NCBI RefSeq assembly: GCF_047663525.1
Contig: NC_092613.1
Location: forward strand, 1,017,501-1,081,500
Direction: 5' to 3'
Source of the DNA: Anas platyrhynchos
Taxonomy: Eukaryota; Chordata; Aves; Anseriformes; Anatidae
Length of the DNA stretch: 64,000 bases
Shown here in pieces: positions 29,896 through 42,611 of this stretch (within the stretch, counting starts at the first letter, position 1; each line of letters starts with the position of its first letter). The translations under genes were made by a program, and so were the position numbers. The notes beneath the pieces were generated by a model. It was given only the letters and a program-made list of their open reading frames with translations. It ran no database searches and was not told the DNA's origin.

Positions 29896-31543
29896 CTTTC
29901 TTTTATGAGATGAGCTCACTCAAAATAGAGACAGATAAGGCCTAAGAAGGAGTCCTTGCTTGGCTGCAACACTTAACAACACAAGAATGCAGATGTTATA
30001 CATCTACATGTAGATAACTGATATATGAAGGCATTCAGAGGGACATTTGTTGTTGTTGTTCCCTGGCCCTAGTCTTTTAATGTTGATTTGGGGAGAAGTT
30101 TTCAATATCTTTCAGAATTTTTGTTGTTGTGGTAGTCATTATAATTTTTTTTATTATTTTTTTTTTTAATGATGAACTTTATCTTTCACCTCCCTTGCCA
30201 GGTAATTCCTTACTTGAGGTACCACTGAAGTAGGGTTGGTATATGTTCAGATAGCTAGACAGTTCAGCAATGTCAGTGTGTGGATGCCACACAGGTGTAT
30301 ATGGAGGCCACACACAGTTTTCAGCTAGTAGCCGTATTAGTCAATAGCCAACAGCTTCCTAAATTTACTCATTGTTAACTGTTTATAGTTTAAATGAAAA
30401 TTGAAACCATGAGTTGAAGCCCCACAACAAGACACCCTGTGGGGCTTAAACAAGTAGACCTCAGGTATCTACTCACAATTCTGTCCAGTGCCTTACATAC
30501 ATGCTGCCAAAGTGGTGAAACATGAGATCACTGGTGAGCTTCAAATATTTGGCACTCATAGGATGTTAAGGTAGAAACTAAGGTAGAAACTCTGGAAAGT
30601 GTGAAGATTCTAACAAGCTTCCTTTTTTTTTTCTATGTGAACTCTAAAGATGTTACATATAGGGATCATAAATTTATTTCATTTTATATCTGCTGAGACA
30701 AGACATTTTATATCTGCAAGACAGCTTGTATTAATCTCATAGTCTATTATTATTATTATTATTTGTGTGTGACTATAAACTGGTGTTGATTTGCTCTCCT
30801 CACCTCCCTCATATATTTAAGAGAAAGCTTTGCAAAACAAGGGTTATTTGTGTTAATGTGTCAAGCTCATAAACACTTACCAGCTTATGAGTTCAGCCTA
30901 AATAAGAGTATTTATGTGTGGGGGGTGAACCATGAACCTAAGGCTTATTTCCTAAGAAAGAAAAATAAAAAATGTGCTAATTCATTACATCACATAACCT
31001 CCTCTAATTCTGAGCTCTTAAAAAAAAAAAAAAAAAAAAAAAGTGAACTTACTCAATACAAAATTTCCCAGAGTTTACTGTTGGATTCACACTTGCAAAC
31101 TTTATGAAGCAGGCATTATTCATAGAAGCAGTAGACAATATTAAAAGTAAATACTAATTTTGAAAAATAATTATCCCATTTGGTATCTACTAATGCAAGA
31201 ACTCTTTTCAGATGATACAGTCTTTATGCTTTTCCATACAGACAACCTTCTTCTTCAGAACAAAGTCACACGGCTACCACAGCACAGATGTGAGAGGGTA
31301 GAAAAACTAGCCACCTGTGTAGATTAGAAAACATTTTGCTTTACACTTTAGATCACATGGTGTTTGAACAGTCTTTGTTGAGCTTATTAGCAGGCCATAA
31401 AATAACAAAGACTGAAAATTAAATTGATTGTACAGAAACAAATTGCAGTTGCATTGTGATACAAGCACCATCTTGTGATACAAGTTCACCATCTAGATGC
31501 CCTCCAGCAGAAGCAATATGGAGCACTACAACATACATATTTC
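29896..31543. other. AT-rich sequence, nothing recognised
   Basis: Contains short TTG and ATT trinucleotide runs and a poly(A) at 31019-31042. No gene or repeat family was recognised. Confidence 0.4.
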
Positions 31544-32806
31544 TAGATATCAAAGAATCACAGAATTGAAGGAGTTGGAAGGGACCTCTAAAGATCATTG
31601 AGTCCAACCCCCCTGCCAAAGCAGGTTCCTCAGAGCAGGCTGCCCAGGTAGGCGTCCAGATGGGCCTTGAATATCTCCAGAGAAGGAGACTCCACAATCT
31701 CCCTGGGCAGCCTGTTCCAGTGCTCTGTCACCCTCACCGTGAAGAAGTTCTTTTGCGTGTTGGTGCAGAACTTCCTGCGCTTCATCTTGTGGCCATTACC
31801 CCTTGTCCCGTCCCCACAAACCACTGAAAAGAGGTTGGCCAAATCCCTCTGTCTCCCACACGTCAGGTATTTATTTACGTTGATGAGATCCCCTCTCAGC
31901 CATCTTTTCTCCAGGCCAAGCAAACCCAGGTCTGTCAGCCTTTCTTCATAGGGAAGATGCTCCAGGCCCCGTACTATCTTTGTGGCCCTCCACTGGACTC
32001 TTTCCAGGAGATCCCCGTCTTTTTTGTACCGGGGAACCCAGAACTGGACACAGTACTCCAGGTGAGGTCTGACCAGGGCAGAGAAGAGGGGGAGGATCAC
32101 CTCCCTTGACCTGCTGGCCACGCTCCTTTTAATGCACGCCAGGATCCTACTGGCCCTCTTGGCCACAAGGGCACACTGCTGGCTCATGGTCAACCTGTCA
32201 TCCACCAGGACCCCCAGGTCCTTCTCCTCAGAGCTCCTCTCCAGCAGGTCATCCCCCAGCCTGTACCGATATATGCAGTTGTTCCTTCTCAGGTGCAGGA
32301 CTCTACACTTGTTCTTATTAAACCTCATTTGGTTTCTTTCTGCCCATCTCTCCAGCTGGTCCAGGTCTCACTGAATGGCAGCACAGCCTTCTGGCATGTC
32401 AGCCATTCCTCCCAGCTTTGTGTCAGCAGCATACTTTCTGAGGGCAGACACTATTCCCTCATCAAGGTCATCGATAAAGATGTTGAACAAGACCGGACCC
32501 AGCACTGACCCCTGGGGAACACTGCTAGTCACAGGTCTCCAGCCAGACTCTGTGCCACTGATCACCACCCTCTGAGCTCGGCCAGTCAGCCAGTTCTCAG
32601 CCCACCTTACTGTCCACTCATCTATCCCACACTTTCTCAGCTTTGCTATCAGGATGTCATGGGAGACAGTATCAAAAGCCTTGCTAAAGTCAATGTAGAT
32701 GACATCCACTGCTCTCCCCCCATCTACCCAGCTGGTGATGCCATCATAGAAGGCAATGAGGTTGGTCGAGCACAAATTCCCTGTGGTCTTCAAAGGAAGA
32801 GCCTTC
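31544..32806 (-). mobile_element. CR1 LINE, RT domain to 3' end
   Basis: About 1.26 kb of CR1 on the minus strand, 5'-truncated near 32806 and with the typical 3' end at about 31544-31580 (GGACCTCTAAAGATCATTGA complement, then ATTCTNTG octamers). One reading frame runs through the reverse transcriptase palm: [18 protein letters not shown], then [20 protein letters not shown], then YAADTKLGG. It continues to the C-terminal EKRWLRGDLI and [11 protein letters not shown] sequences. It is interrupted by a single in-frame TGA (complement of 32368-32370). The first Asp of the catalytic YADD box is replaced by Ala (GCT, complement of 32425-32427). So the element is inactive but little decayed, and therefore relatively young. 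Confidence 0.95.
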
Positions 32807-35800
32807 TGCCTTTAAATATTTCCCCTTTGTTGATGGTACTTCCTCTGAACAGTTTTCTGATAGTTTAAGGCCACTCCGCAGACCAGAAAACCCAGTCAAT
32901 AATTTTCTTGCATAACCTACTTACTGACTATTCATGATTATAAATTAATATGGTAGGATATGGAATGTTTCAGGTGAGTAAACACTGTATAAAATAAAAT
33001 GAATTTGAAGAAATCCAGGACTTGTAAGCAGATGAGTCAGATTCATTCCATCATGAAACAAATGTGTCTTATTGGCGGAATCACTAAGAAGACCTGCGGA
33101 GCTAAATATTGCCTTATAATGTTCTATCGGTCCTGACCTGTTGAGTTTGAAGGTAGAGAACATGGCACAGATAACCACCACTTGCGGTATTTGCCATAGT
33201 TGATTCCTTTGATAGGAAACTACTAGTCAAGTAAGATCAGAGAGAGCTTTCCTGGACATCCTGAATTTGGAACAGGCCATTGTCACCTGGAACAGTGATA
33301 GTAAGCTACTGTGCCCTCCATTTTGTAGACTAAGGATTTTAATGTTAGTGAGGGTGCCATAGCTGGCCCCTCTCTCGCATGAACATCTTTGTGGACTAGT
33401 AGGTGTACTGTAGTTTCTTTGATTTGGAAATTCTTCAGACACAAAGCAATCCTTTGTGTGTGAAAAAGATAGTAAAAGTCTGATAAATTTTTATTTATAT
33501 TGACCCTTTCTTCTTGCTAAGATCTACCTTAAATTATTGATTCTTGCTGTTCTTAATCAAACTTACACCAAGAGTCTAGATCTCCTCCTGTAAGGGAAGA
33601 ATATTGATCTCTTCAGTTTCTGTGTTGACCCTGTAATCTTGACCTTCTTCCCCACCCTCTTTCCATTCTCGTGAGAACAACACTAATGTTCACTTTGATT
33701 GCAGTTGCTTTAAACTGTACATCTGGAATATAATCTTGAGTTACCATAGTCCCAACCCTTCTTAATACCAGATGTTGCTCGTCTGCCAAATGCTCAAGCA
33801 GCAATTGTTCAGACCATTTGCAGTTCTGTGCTTCAGCCCACATCTGAAGTCAGTCTATGCACTGCAGAAAATCAATATTTCAGGAAGGTTTGCCTGTATT
33901 AAAGTCCTCAGACATTCTCTGTTAGCAGCTCCATGAAGCTTCTGGCCTTTCTCTGAGATGTCATTAACAGCTGTCCCGTGCCTTATGCACACATCCAGAA
34001 TAAGATCAATTCCATAAAGAGATTTTAATAAGGCTACTAGAAAGCAACCAATACTTAGCCCCTTAGCTATACCGTAAAACTGCCTGCCCTGCCTTTGCTC
34101 AGACCCCCCATAGGCAGTTGCAGCTAACAGTATGGTTCACCCTGCTCTCATCTTACAGGAGAGATATGTGGCACAGATGCACCTGCCTCTGGCCTCTAGC
34201 ATGGAACTTGTTTAGGGGTCTTTCTGCTCTTTTTGAACGCCATCACTATTCATGGTATCTAAGTTGGAGATAAGTTATTCCATTCTTCCATTCTTGATTA
34301 AAAAGAATACTGACTTGCACATTAGAGCATCTTTCTTCACAATTTATTGTCTTCCACTGAATCCTCTACTTAGTCAAAATTGTACAATATGGATCAATTC
34401 AGATGGCATCAGTTCTGTATCTTAAAACTGAGGCTTACAAAGATTTTTCTCTCTCTTTGAATGTCCCATGACCTTGTCTGCCATTTTTAATGCAGCTAAA
34501 CATTGTCCAGATGGTTTTAGTGCTAATGATCTTCCCAATGATACCACATAATGACCTGCTCTTTGCAATATGTGAGAAACATGCTGGCTATCTCATCTGA
34601 TCAAATTACTAATTTGCTAAATTATTAGCTTCCTAAGCATCACATTTTCCTATACCTAAATAACCTTCATAAGTGTAGTCATGAAATAAATTAACTTTGA
34701 GGCCAAAATTATACAATAAATTCAGAGAAAGGGGAATAAAAAATCATTTTCTTGGCAAATTTCAAATTTCAAAATATGTACATGCAAAAAATGCCAAAAA
34801 AAAAAAAAAAAAAAAAAAAGGAGTCAATGAATAATTTCAAAAATATTTAACATTTAACATTATACACATTTTTTACATGACTGCATTCTTTTCTTCTGAA
34901 CATGAACATGCAAATAAAACTAACTCTTTACCCCCAGAGAAGTTTTGCAGAACCATAGTTACAGTTCAGACTGAATTATAACAACTAAATGGTTTTAAAT
35001 GATACCCCATGTTCCAAACTAACAATAATCTCGGTGATGGCAAATTAGAGTTTCTATTGCTCAAAGCACTATTTAATTAAAGTAACTGCTCAAACTAAAT
35101 CACCATAATTCAAATAGATAAATAAATAGATAAATTGGTTAGACTTTCTGGTGATTAAAAATTGGAACCACAAGTTGGAATTTTATTTTTTGCCTAAAAT
35201 AATTCTATTTATCTTTTTCCAAAGCACAGGAAATTAGGAATTGGTTTAAAGCTTTACTGCTAAAATAGGACATGGTTGTGGACATTAGGAAAAAATAATA
35301 GAAAAAAAAAAAAAAAAGAAAAAAAGAAAAATCTAGAGAAAGTATCTTGGAAAGCAAGGAACAAACACCTTATTAAATCTATCTCTCTATATATACATAT
35401 AAACTGTTTGCACTTTCTCTCTTTCTCCCACCCCCACCTCCCAATATATTTTCTTAGAAATACCAGCATCGATTAATTTTTTGCTGTTATTGCATACTAG
35501 CATTATATTCAATCTTCTTATTCACATTAAGTTTTTCTCTACTTATGGGCATCTGCTTAATTCTATTATGGGGCGATTGCCTATGGCTAAGGCATCTGGA
35601 TGCTGATGAGCATTTATTTCACAAGAAAGCATCAAGCAGCCCTTGCCACTCAAGATAACACTCAAAAACATATTTTCAGGATTATTAGGGTGAAATAATA
35701 AGGTGGAGCTATCAGAGGACATGTGAGGAAAAAAAAAAGTCAACAGAAGTAGCAGGTAAAACAGCAACAACAGCAAACAACAATAACAACAACAACAAAA

Positions 35801-38349
35801 CACATTCTTTCTGTTTTGGTATATCCAAGTATAATAAAATCTAAAGTTTAAGATAAACAAACTTGCTGCAGAGAGGCGGTTCTACTTTCAAAGTTTAAGT
35901 AAGGGACCTTTAGCAAGCAAAACATGATTTGAAGGTTTTCCTTTTATATATCTCCCATGTAGTTATAAGATGCTTCTTTAAGTATGCTTGTCTGTGCTCT
36001 TGAATAACCATGGAGATACTGAACCACCACTGTTGCATCTGTTATCAACATAAGCATATGAAAATTAAGTCTGTTTAAGTTAACACTTCCCACCTCCCCC
36101 CCAAATCATGTTGGGTTTTAAAGAAAATACTTTTAATATTCAACAAGTACACGATAAAGTCCTAGTTCAAGGATAGACTTACAGCATAGGGAATTTCCTT
36201 TTTTTAAAAAACAAACAAACAAACAAACAAACTATTGTGTTGTCAGCTATGAGTTGAATACACATACACACAAAAGCTACAGTTTGTTGGGTGTTTCTAA
36301 AGCAAGTAAAAATGTTAAAAAGCTCAGTTTTTGTGGAACTAGAATGACTTTCTATCTGGGAAATTTCTGAAGTCATTTATATATATATGGTATTGATGCA
36401 GAGGTACTGCTCATCTGGTATTCTGTTCTTCTACCTTGGCAGTTACAAATTGGCACCTTTTCCCCGAGTCACCCCAAGCTCTCCAAATATAATAGTGAAT
36501 AAATAAAAAGTGAATAAATGTACAATGTTCTTTATTTGCAGACAAAAGGTCTCGCACATGTTACATGTATATCTATCAGATCACCTATCACATGAGAAAA
36601 CATGCTTCCCTTCTGAAAACACATGTGTGGGAAAAGACTGGCTTCTGTTCCTACACAATCTTCTATGAACACCAGAGGAGCACTTCTGGACTAAGAATAA
36701 AATCCGCTCTCCCATATGGTCTTGCAAAGTAGGTGGCAGATGAGGAAGAGACAGAAAGAGCCATGTTCTCTCATGTTTAATTACCACCAAAAAGCTGGTG
36801 CCCAAATGCCCTCAGCTTCAATTCAAATGTTTTCTTTACTTCTTTTTATTGGAACAGTGACCCAGAAGCTGGGATTTGACTAAGACAAAGGGTAGAAAGC
36901 CAGAGAATGAAGAAGGTTATAGAAAAACCCTTGTTTTCTATAACCCTGTTATAGAAAAAAACTTTTACCAATCGTAGACTCTGCCAAATGTAAAATCAAT
37001 AAAATTATTCTATCTGCATTCCTACAGAACTTTATTCCTAATCAAAGGTCACCACTGTGAGAGTGGTGAACAGACAATAAACTATTATAAACTAAATAAG
37101 TTTCAGGGGAACCAAAATAATGACATGTCAAAAGGGTATTGACTACACTACCCTTCTGCTGATTCTGTCTTTAATGATAGGAAGCAACAGCTAATTATGC
37201 TTTTAGCATATTGCTTTTTACTATGTAAGGTTTTCAAGGAATTTATGCATAGAAAAGGTCAAAGCATTTTCTCTAAAGACAGGACTGAAGAAGGTCACAG
37301 TCCAGTAAAGAAATCTTGCTGCAGTGAATGATGCTTCCAGGATGAAAGCAAAGCCAAGTTTTCTTTCCAATATATTAAAAACACACTTCCAAAGGAAACA
37401 TCTTCCTTTTTGTCTACGTATGGGTGAATTCCTACTAATAGTGTTGTAGTGTGTTCATTCTGCAAACTGTATTAAGAGCTAGAGACAATGACAAGTGTTC
37501 ATAAACACGGGAACGCGATTTAACAATCCATGCTTTTGTATTATGCTTTTGTGCATGGAAAGGTAAATGGATTTGTAGGCTCCTATTGAATCTGACCCCC
37601 TCCTCCCCCCCCCCCCCTTTTTTTTGTACCTGCAAAAAACAATGATTATGCAATAAAGGCAGTAGAAAGGCATTCTGTAAACTGAGTCACGCTCTCGCAA
37701 AAGGTCATCTTAGAAATTCCCACACTTACCAGGAACCTTCTACAAAAACAAATGTACTTGCCTAACAGCCACTGAATCCCCAAAACATCACATTATTTCT
37801 CATATCCATATTTTCCAGTGTTATGAATGCACATTCAATGAGCTTTGTTTGGGTTTTAAAACAGCCTACTGCAAATATCCCAGGGTTTCTGAGCAGTTGA
37901 ATTCACTTGAAAGCGAATTCACAGATGCTTATATTCTTATTCAAAACTAAGTACATACTGATGATGCAGTATGGCCAGACAGCCACGCAGAGGTACAGAA
38001 TCTTCTGGTCTGATAGAGATTTTCATATGTAATTTGTTCATGCTGGGTTTCAACATTGAAGGGCCGTGTAAAGTTGTGATGCCTTACCCCTCCTTTCCAT
38101 CTCTCCCTCTTTCCCCCAGCCTCCCCTCCACTAGTACCAGGAACAGAAAGCCAGGCATTAACAAAAGTCTTTGAAAATGAAGTAGAAGATCCGGGATCGA
38201 TAAGCAATTAATTGAAGGTGTAAACGGAAAGTGTTAGCTACAGGTTTAACACAAAGAACTGATGGGAGAGTTGTGATACTGTAGGATATTGGACAGTAAT
38301 TGGAGAATATAAGAAAGCATGCTGGGGAGCTGAAATATTATAACAGGTT
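32807..38349. other. AT-rich sequence, nothing recognised
   Basis: About 5.5 kb of AT-rich DNA with poly(A) at 34796-34819 and A-rich runs near 35299-35330. An 11-bp inverted repeat (GTTATAGAAAA/TTTTCTATAAC) lies at about 36917-36945, and C/T homopolymers at about 37605-37625. No coding sequence or known repeat was identified. Confidence 0.4.
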
Positions 38350-38981
38350 TTAAGTAGAAAATGGATAGGGCCTAATTTGTATACCATTGTTAGAAAGGCC
38401 TAAAAGTAAACCTCAGACAGGAATCAAACCCCAAACAGGAACAATAGGGAAGGGAAATGTTCCTGGGAAACAGGGGCAAATTGATTTTTTCAAACTCTCA
38501 AGAAAAGGAGGCTTTAGATGCCTATTGGTGCTAACAGACACCTTTTCCAGATGGCCAGGAGCATTCCCACATAGAACTAACAAAGCCAGAGAAGTGTCCA
38601 AAGTATTGTTGAATGAAATTATACTGAGATTTGGTGTACCCTCAGTAAGGTCTACTGACAGGGGACCACATTTCACTGCAGAACTGACCCAACAAGTCAG
38701 CAAAGTGCTGGGGATTGACTGGCAACAACACACTCCATATAGGCCGCAGGCAAGTGGCCACGGGAAAAAACATGAACCTTTTGATAAAACAACAGATTGG
38801 TAAAATCTGTCAAGAGACCAATATGTATTGGTAAAGATAAGTCTCTGTTGAGATATTGTATGGAAGGCCTTACCAAATGCCATACGAAGGAGAAGATCTA
38901 ATGCAAGGAGGAAACCAATCTTTGCAACAACATCTTATAGTTTGGGGCAAGCAACTAGAACAAATCAAAAAGAATGTTTAA
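38350..38981 (+). pseudogene. Class-I (gamma-like) ERV integrase remnant
   Basis: A decayed retroviral pol fragment. The frame 38387-38803 covers the integrase catalytic core. It contains [28 protein letters not shown] and TPYRPQASG, of gammaretrovirus/ERV1 type. The first catalytic Asp codon is at 38483-38485 and the second at 38657-38659, 58 codons apart, as expected for D-D-35-E. The Glu codon at the expected spacing is one base out of frame (38764-38766). Small indels around 38759-38772 shift the frame. The C-terminal part (LYGRPYQMP, VWGKQLEQIKK) follows in another frame after two stops (38832-38840) and ends at 38981. The zinc-binding CxxC upstream is not visible near 38398, where another frameshift lies. 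It is non-functional. Confidence 0.85.
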
Positions 38982-39049
38982 GCACTAGACCTTTTAGTTG
39001 CCTTCCAAGGGGAAGTATGCACTTTAATAAAGCTGAGTTGCTGTATGTA

Positions 39050-39240
39050 TGCAAATGAGACAGGACGAATTGAGACTGATCTCTCTCTATATATATGTAT
39101 TTGGAAAAGACCAAGATCCTACATAAGGTAGCTCAAGATGACACCTCATAGGGTTTTGGAGAATAAATTTACCTGCTTTATAACCATCCCAAGGTTGTAG
39201 ACAGAGTCTGATTTCCGCAAGTCATTTGCTGAACAACACA
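39050..39240 (+). mobile_element. Possible LTR remnant downstream of the integrase
   Basis: AGAATAAATTTACCTGCTT (poly(A)-type signal) is followed about 60 bp later by CAAGTCATTTGCTGAACAACA, a plausible R-U5 arrangement ending in CA just downstream of the integrase remnant. No env sequence was recognised between them, so most of the 3' half of the provirus would have been deleted. The upstream LTR edge is not visible. Confidence 0.35.
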
Positions 39241-39955
39241 GTAGAGCTCAGAACAGGTGTCGTCAACAGACTTCAAGTGACTGATCGGCTAATTTGATGA
39301 GCTAATATGACTAATTATCTATAGCTACCAGGACTAACAGTTGGGTCCTTGTGGAGAAATGAAGGAGTGTTCAAATGATGATGTACTAGTTTTGAAGTCT
39401 ACGAGGATATTCCACCAAACTTTTGAAGGATAAATTCCATGCTAGGCCAATTGTAATGAAATTTTTCTATTATTTCTACAAAGCTGTCTCAGTTTGAAAA
39501 CGTGAGACAGTTCAGTGTTGGGTAGTCATCTGTCTTAAAATGCTGAGAAGATGGGGCTGCATTCATTTCCAAACTGGCTGTGATAAAGGCCTTAAACTTT
39601 GCATTACGTTGAGGCAGTGGTGATCTCAGCCTTATTATATTTCCCTGCGTAATGTAGCTCCCAAAAGAGATCCCAAGGTCCAGAAAAGACATGGAAATAA
39701 CTGGTGGGTTGTAAGGAAAAATCATATTCCATTCTACAGCAACACCAGAGCTGTCTGGAGAGTTTAGGAGTCATCTGAAGTTATTTATGTTTGATTTGAA
39801 CTGAGTAAGATCTTACTGAGTAAGTATTTATTAATAATTAATTATTTAATATTGCAGAACTTACTAGCACAGGTATTATGGTTGAGTTTGGGCCAGTGAT
39901 CTTAATGTTGCCATGAAGATTTAAAAGGCAGTCCAGGGAAATGTCTTCCAAATAT
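39241..39955. other. AT-rich sequence, nothing recognised
   Basis: No feature was recognised between the retroviral remnant and the next CR1. Confidence 0.4.
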
Positions 39956-40238
39956 AGAATCATTAAGGTTGGGCCTTCAGAATCATCTGGTCCAACCATC
40001 TACCAATGTCACCCACTAAACCATGTCCATAAGCAACACATCCAACCTTTCCTTAAACACCCCCAGGGACGGTGACTCCACCACTTCCCTGGGCAAACTG
40101 TTCCAAAGCCTGACTACTCTTTCTGAGGAGAAATGTCTCCTAATTTTCAATTTAAACCTCCCCTGGCAAAACTTGAGGTCATTCTCTCTAGTCCTATCAC
40201 CTGTGAGAAAAGGCCGACCCCCTAGATCCCCATAGATT
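39956..40238 (-). mobile_element. CR1 LINE, 3'-end fragment
   Basis: The plus strand shows the complement of the CR1 3' end. It has a TAGAATCATTAAGGTTGG-type terminus, then TCATCTGGTCCAACCATC, GACTCCACCACTTCCCTGGG and CTTGAGGTCATTCTCTCTAG. The sequence is from an older CR1 subfamily than the copy at 31.5 kb, and 5'-truncated. Confidence 0.9.
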
Positions 40239-41469
40239 CCTTTCAGGTAGTTGTATATGCATTACTACTATCTGTTTAAAACATCTGTTACTTTCACTCC
40301 TTATCAAGATGCAAGAGAGATTTCAGACAATGCAACTCTTCCACATCTGATTTTCTCCATAATTTTCATTTTTCATCTGAGACATCTCCAAAGAGGGCAC
40401 AAGTTCATAAGAACTTCCTTCATTCTGCTATAGATAGAGTCTACTTACTGGAGATGATTATGCTATTAACATAGCAGCAATTTAAATTACCAGAAATATG
40501 TGCACCAACACTGGGGAAAAAGGCCACAGTATTAATGTAATTAATAATAATAATCATCATCATCATCATCTAGGTAGGAAATTAGTATTTGCCTAAACTG
40601 TCTGAGAGTTGTATGAGTCAGCTGAATTTCTGCTGATATTCAACTTACTGTTACACCAGCCAGGATGGACTATTTTATAAACAGACTTAAATAAACTCCA
40701 TAGTGCAGTGATTACAAAAGTATAAAAGACTTATTAAAAACACAGATTAAATATATTGTTATTTAAATCTATTTCTGGAAGATGATGTTAATGTTCCCTT
40801 TTTAAGTACCAAACATAGCATTCACATTATTACAGAGCAGTCTTGGTCAGCCTTTGTAATTTTAATGAATCAACAACTGCAATAGTCTGAGTGCATGTGT
40901 ATAAAAGGGGTTTGTAAGTATAAGTAAGCTCATGTTTCTTTTTCAGACTATGTTTTGCATGATTTCACACAAAACTGTGCTGCCATTGCCCATCAGACAG
41001 AATCCTGCCACAGAAAACAAAACAGGATTTAACTCTGCAAGGTATTGGATGACCAAGAAAATTATGTTTGAAATCATAAATGATTAAATTTTACTCAAAA
41101 CATATTTTTTACTGATTCCACTACTAACACAGGAAGTCTCTGGAGCCAAAATGAAGAACGTGAAACACATGGATTTCACAATGGAGGAAATAATGTGGTG
41201 CCATGTTTGTATTTGGCTATCTTATTGCACTAAGGCACATATTTTCCTGACGGTGCAATGGAACGATTACAATGCAGTTATATACACTCCCAAAGTAATT
41301 ACACAGCCCAGCATGACTGCATCTGTTCCCTCAAGAGACCTTTCTTGTTTTACTATGATGTTATCCTCTATAAACAGTTTGGGGTGAGACATTGAGCTAA
41401 ATGAGGCTCATGAAATTGAAAAAACTTTGTACATAAGGAGAGGCTGGCCTTGTAGAAAAAAAATCTGCT

Positions 41470-41500
<31 letters not shown>

Positions 41501-42611
41501 TATATCACTGTGATTTCCTCATCTGGATGGGAGAATGGAAGCCAGACTTTGTTGTAGACACAATGGCTCCCACTGGGATAGATATAAAGTCATCCAGCCA
41601 CAAATGTGTCTCCAAAAGAGATGAAGTGATTGCTTCTCCAAAGAAGAATCCTTCCTATTTGCCTGCAAGTAAGAAATATGTGTGTTTTGTGCCATCCCTT
41701 TGGATATCTGCAGCCTTCTGTCCAAGATGAATCCTGAGGCCCTTAGAAGAGAGAACAGAACAACATTTTGCATCCTTAGTTTTCTATAAGCCCTTAAATT
41801 ATTCACATTCCCTACTAGCATTAGGAAGAACCCATTTCTGTTCCATAATTTCAGGGCTTTCCTCTACAGTTGTAGTAAGTCTTCAAAGGGCTAATTTCTT
41901 TCACTTCCTCTAACCCATTGTTTCTCAATGGACAAGACCAAACAAAGGGCAGGTAAAATAACTGGTGTGATGCTGCTCGTGTGCTGTCTATGGTAATTCC
42001 ATAATAAAAGTACAAGAAGAAAAGAAAGTTCAGGTCAGTTTCCAGAGCATAAATATTTGGTGTTAACATCCCTCCTTTCACTTTTATTCTTAAACTCCTA
42101 CTTTAGCCCCTACTTAAAATGGCTTTCACTTGCTTGACAAAAGTCCTGTGAATTCTCCAGTGAAATTAGTTTATTCTTTCTTCAAACTGAACTGAAGTTT
42201 CTGGAAAACCTGAAGTGATACTAAAGCCAAGAACTCCCTACAAAATGCCTTTGCATTTAGATGGAATCAGTGATTCTCTAGCATAAAGTGACACCTTCTT
42301 CTAAGAGTTAAATATTCAAAACTGAGATGTTTTGCATTTTTAACTTCCTTCCATAATAAGTATTACCATATTGATATTTATATTCATGTATTTTTTCACT
42401 CTATTTGTTCCATGTCTGATGAGTTGAAGCAAACATCAGTCTCCATTCCATACTTGCCTACACTAGCTGTTAATGTAGAAATATTCACTTGCTCCACACT
42501 TTGAAAAATCTTGAGAATGTAAGTCAGTTAATCCTCTTGATCAATTTGGTGTTTAAAATCTGTTCAAAGTCATATCTGCAAAAGCTAGCACTTGAGATCA
42601 CAGAGCCACAT
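40239..42611. other. AT-rich sequence, nothing recognised
   Basis: Includes an (ATC)n tract near 40545-40572 and (AAAT)n at 41469-41500. No gene or repeat family was recognised. Confidence 0.4.

Noticed and set aside
38413..38883. 156-codon minus-strand frame
   Set aside because: It is the antisense shadow of the retroviral integrase remnant on the plus strand.
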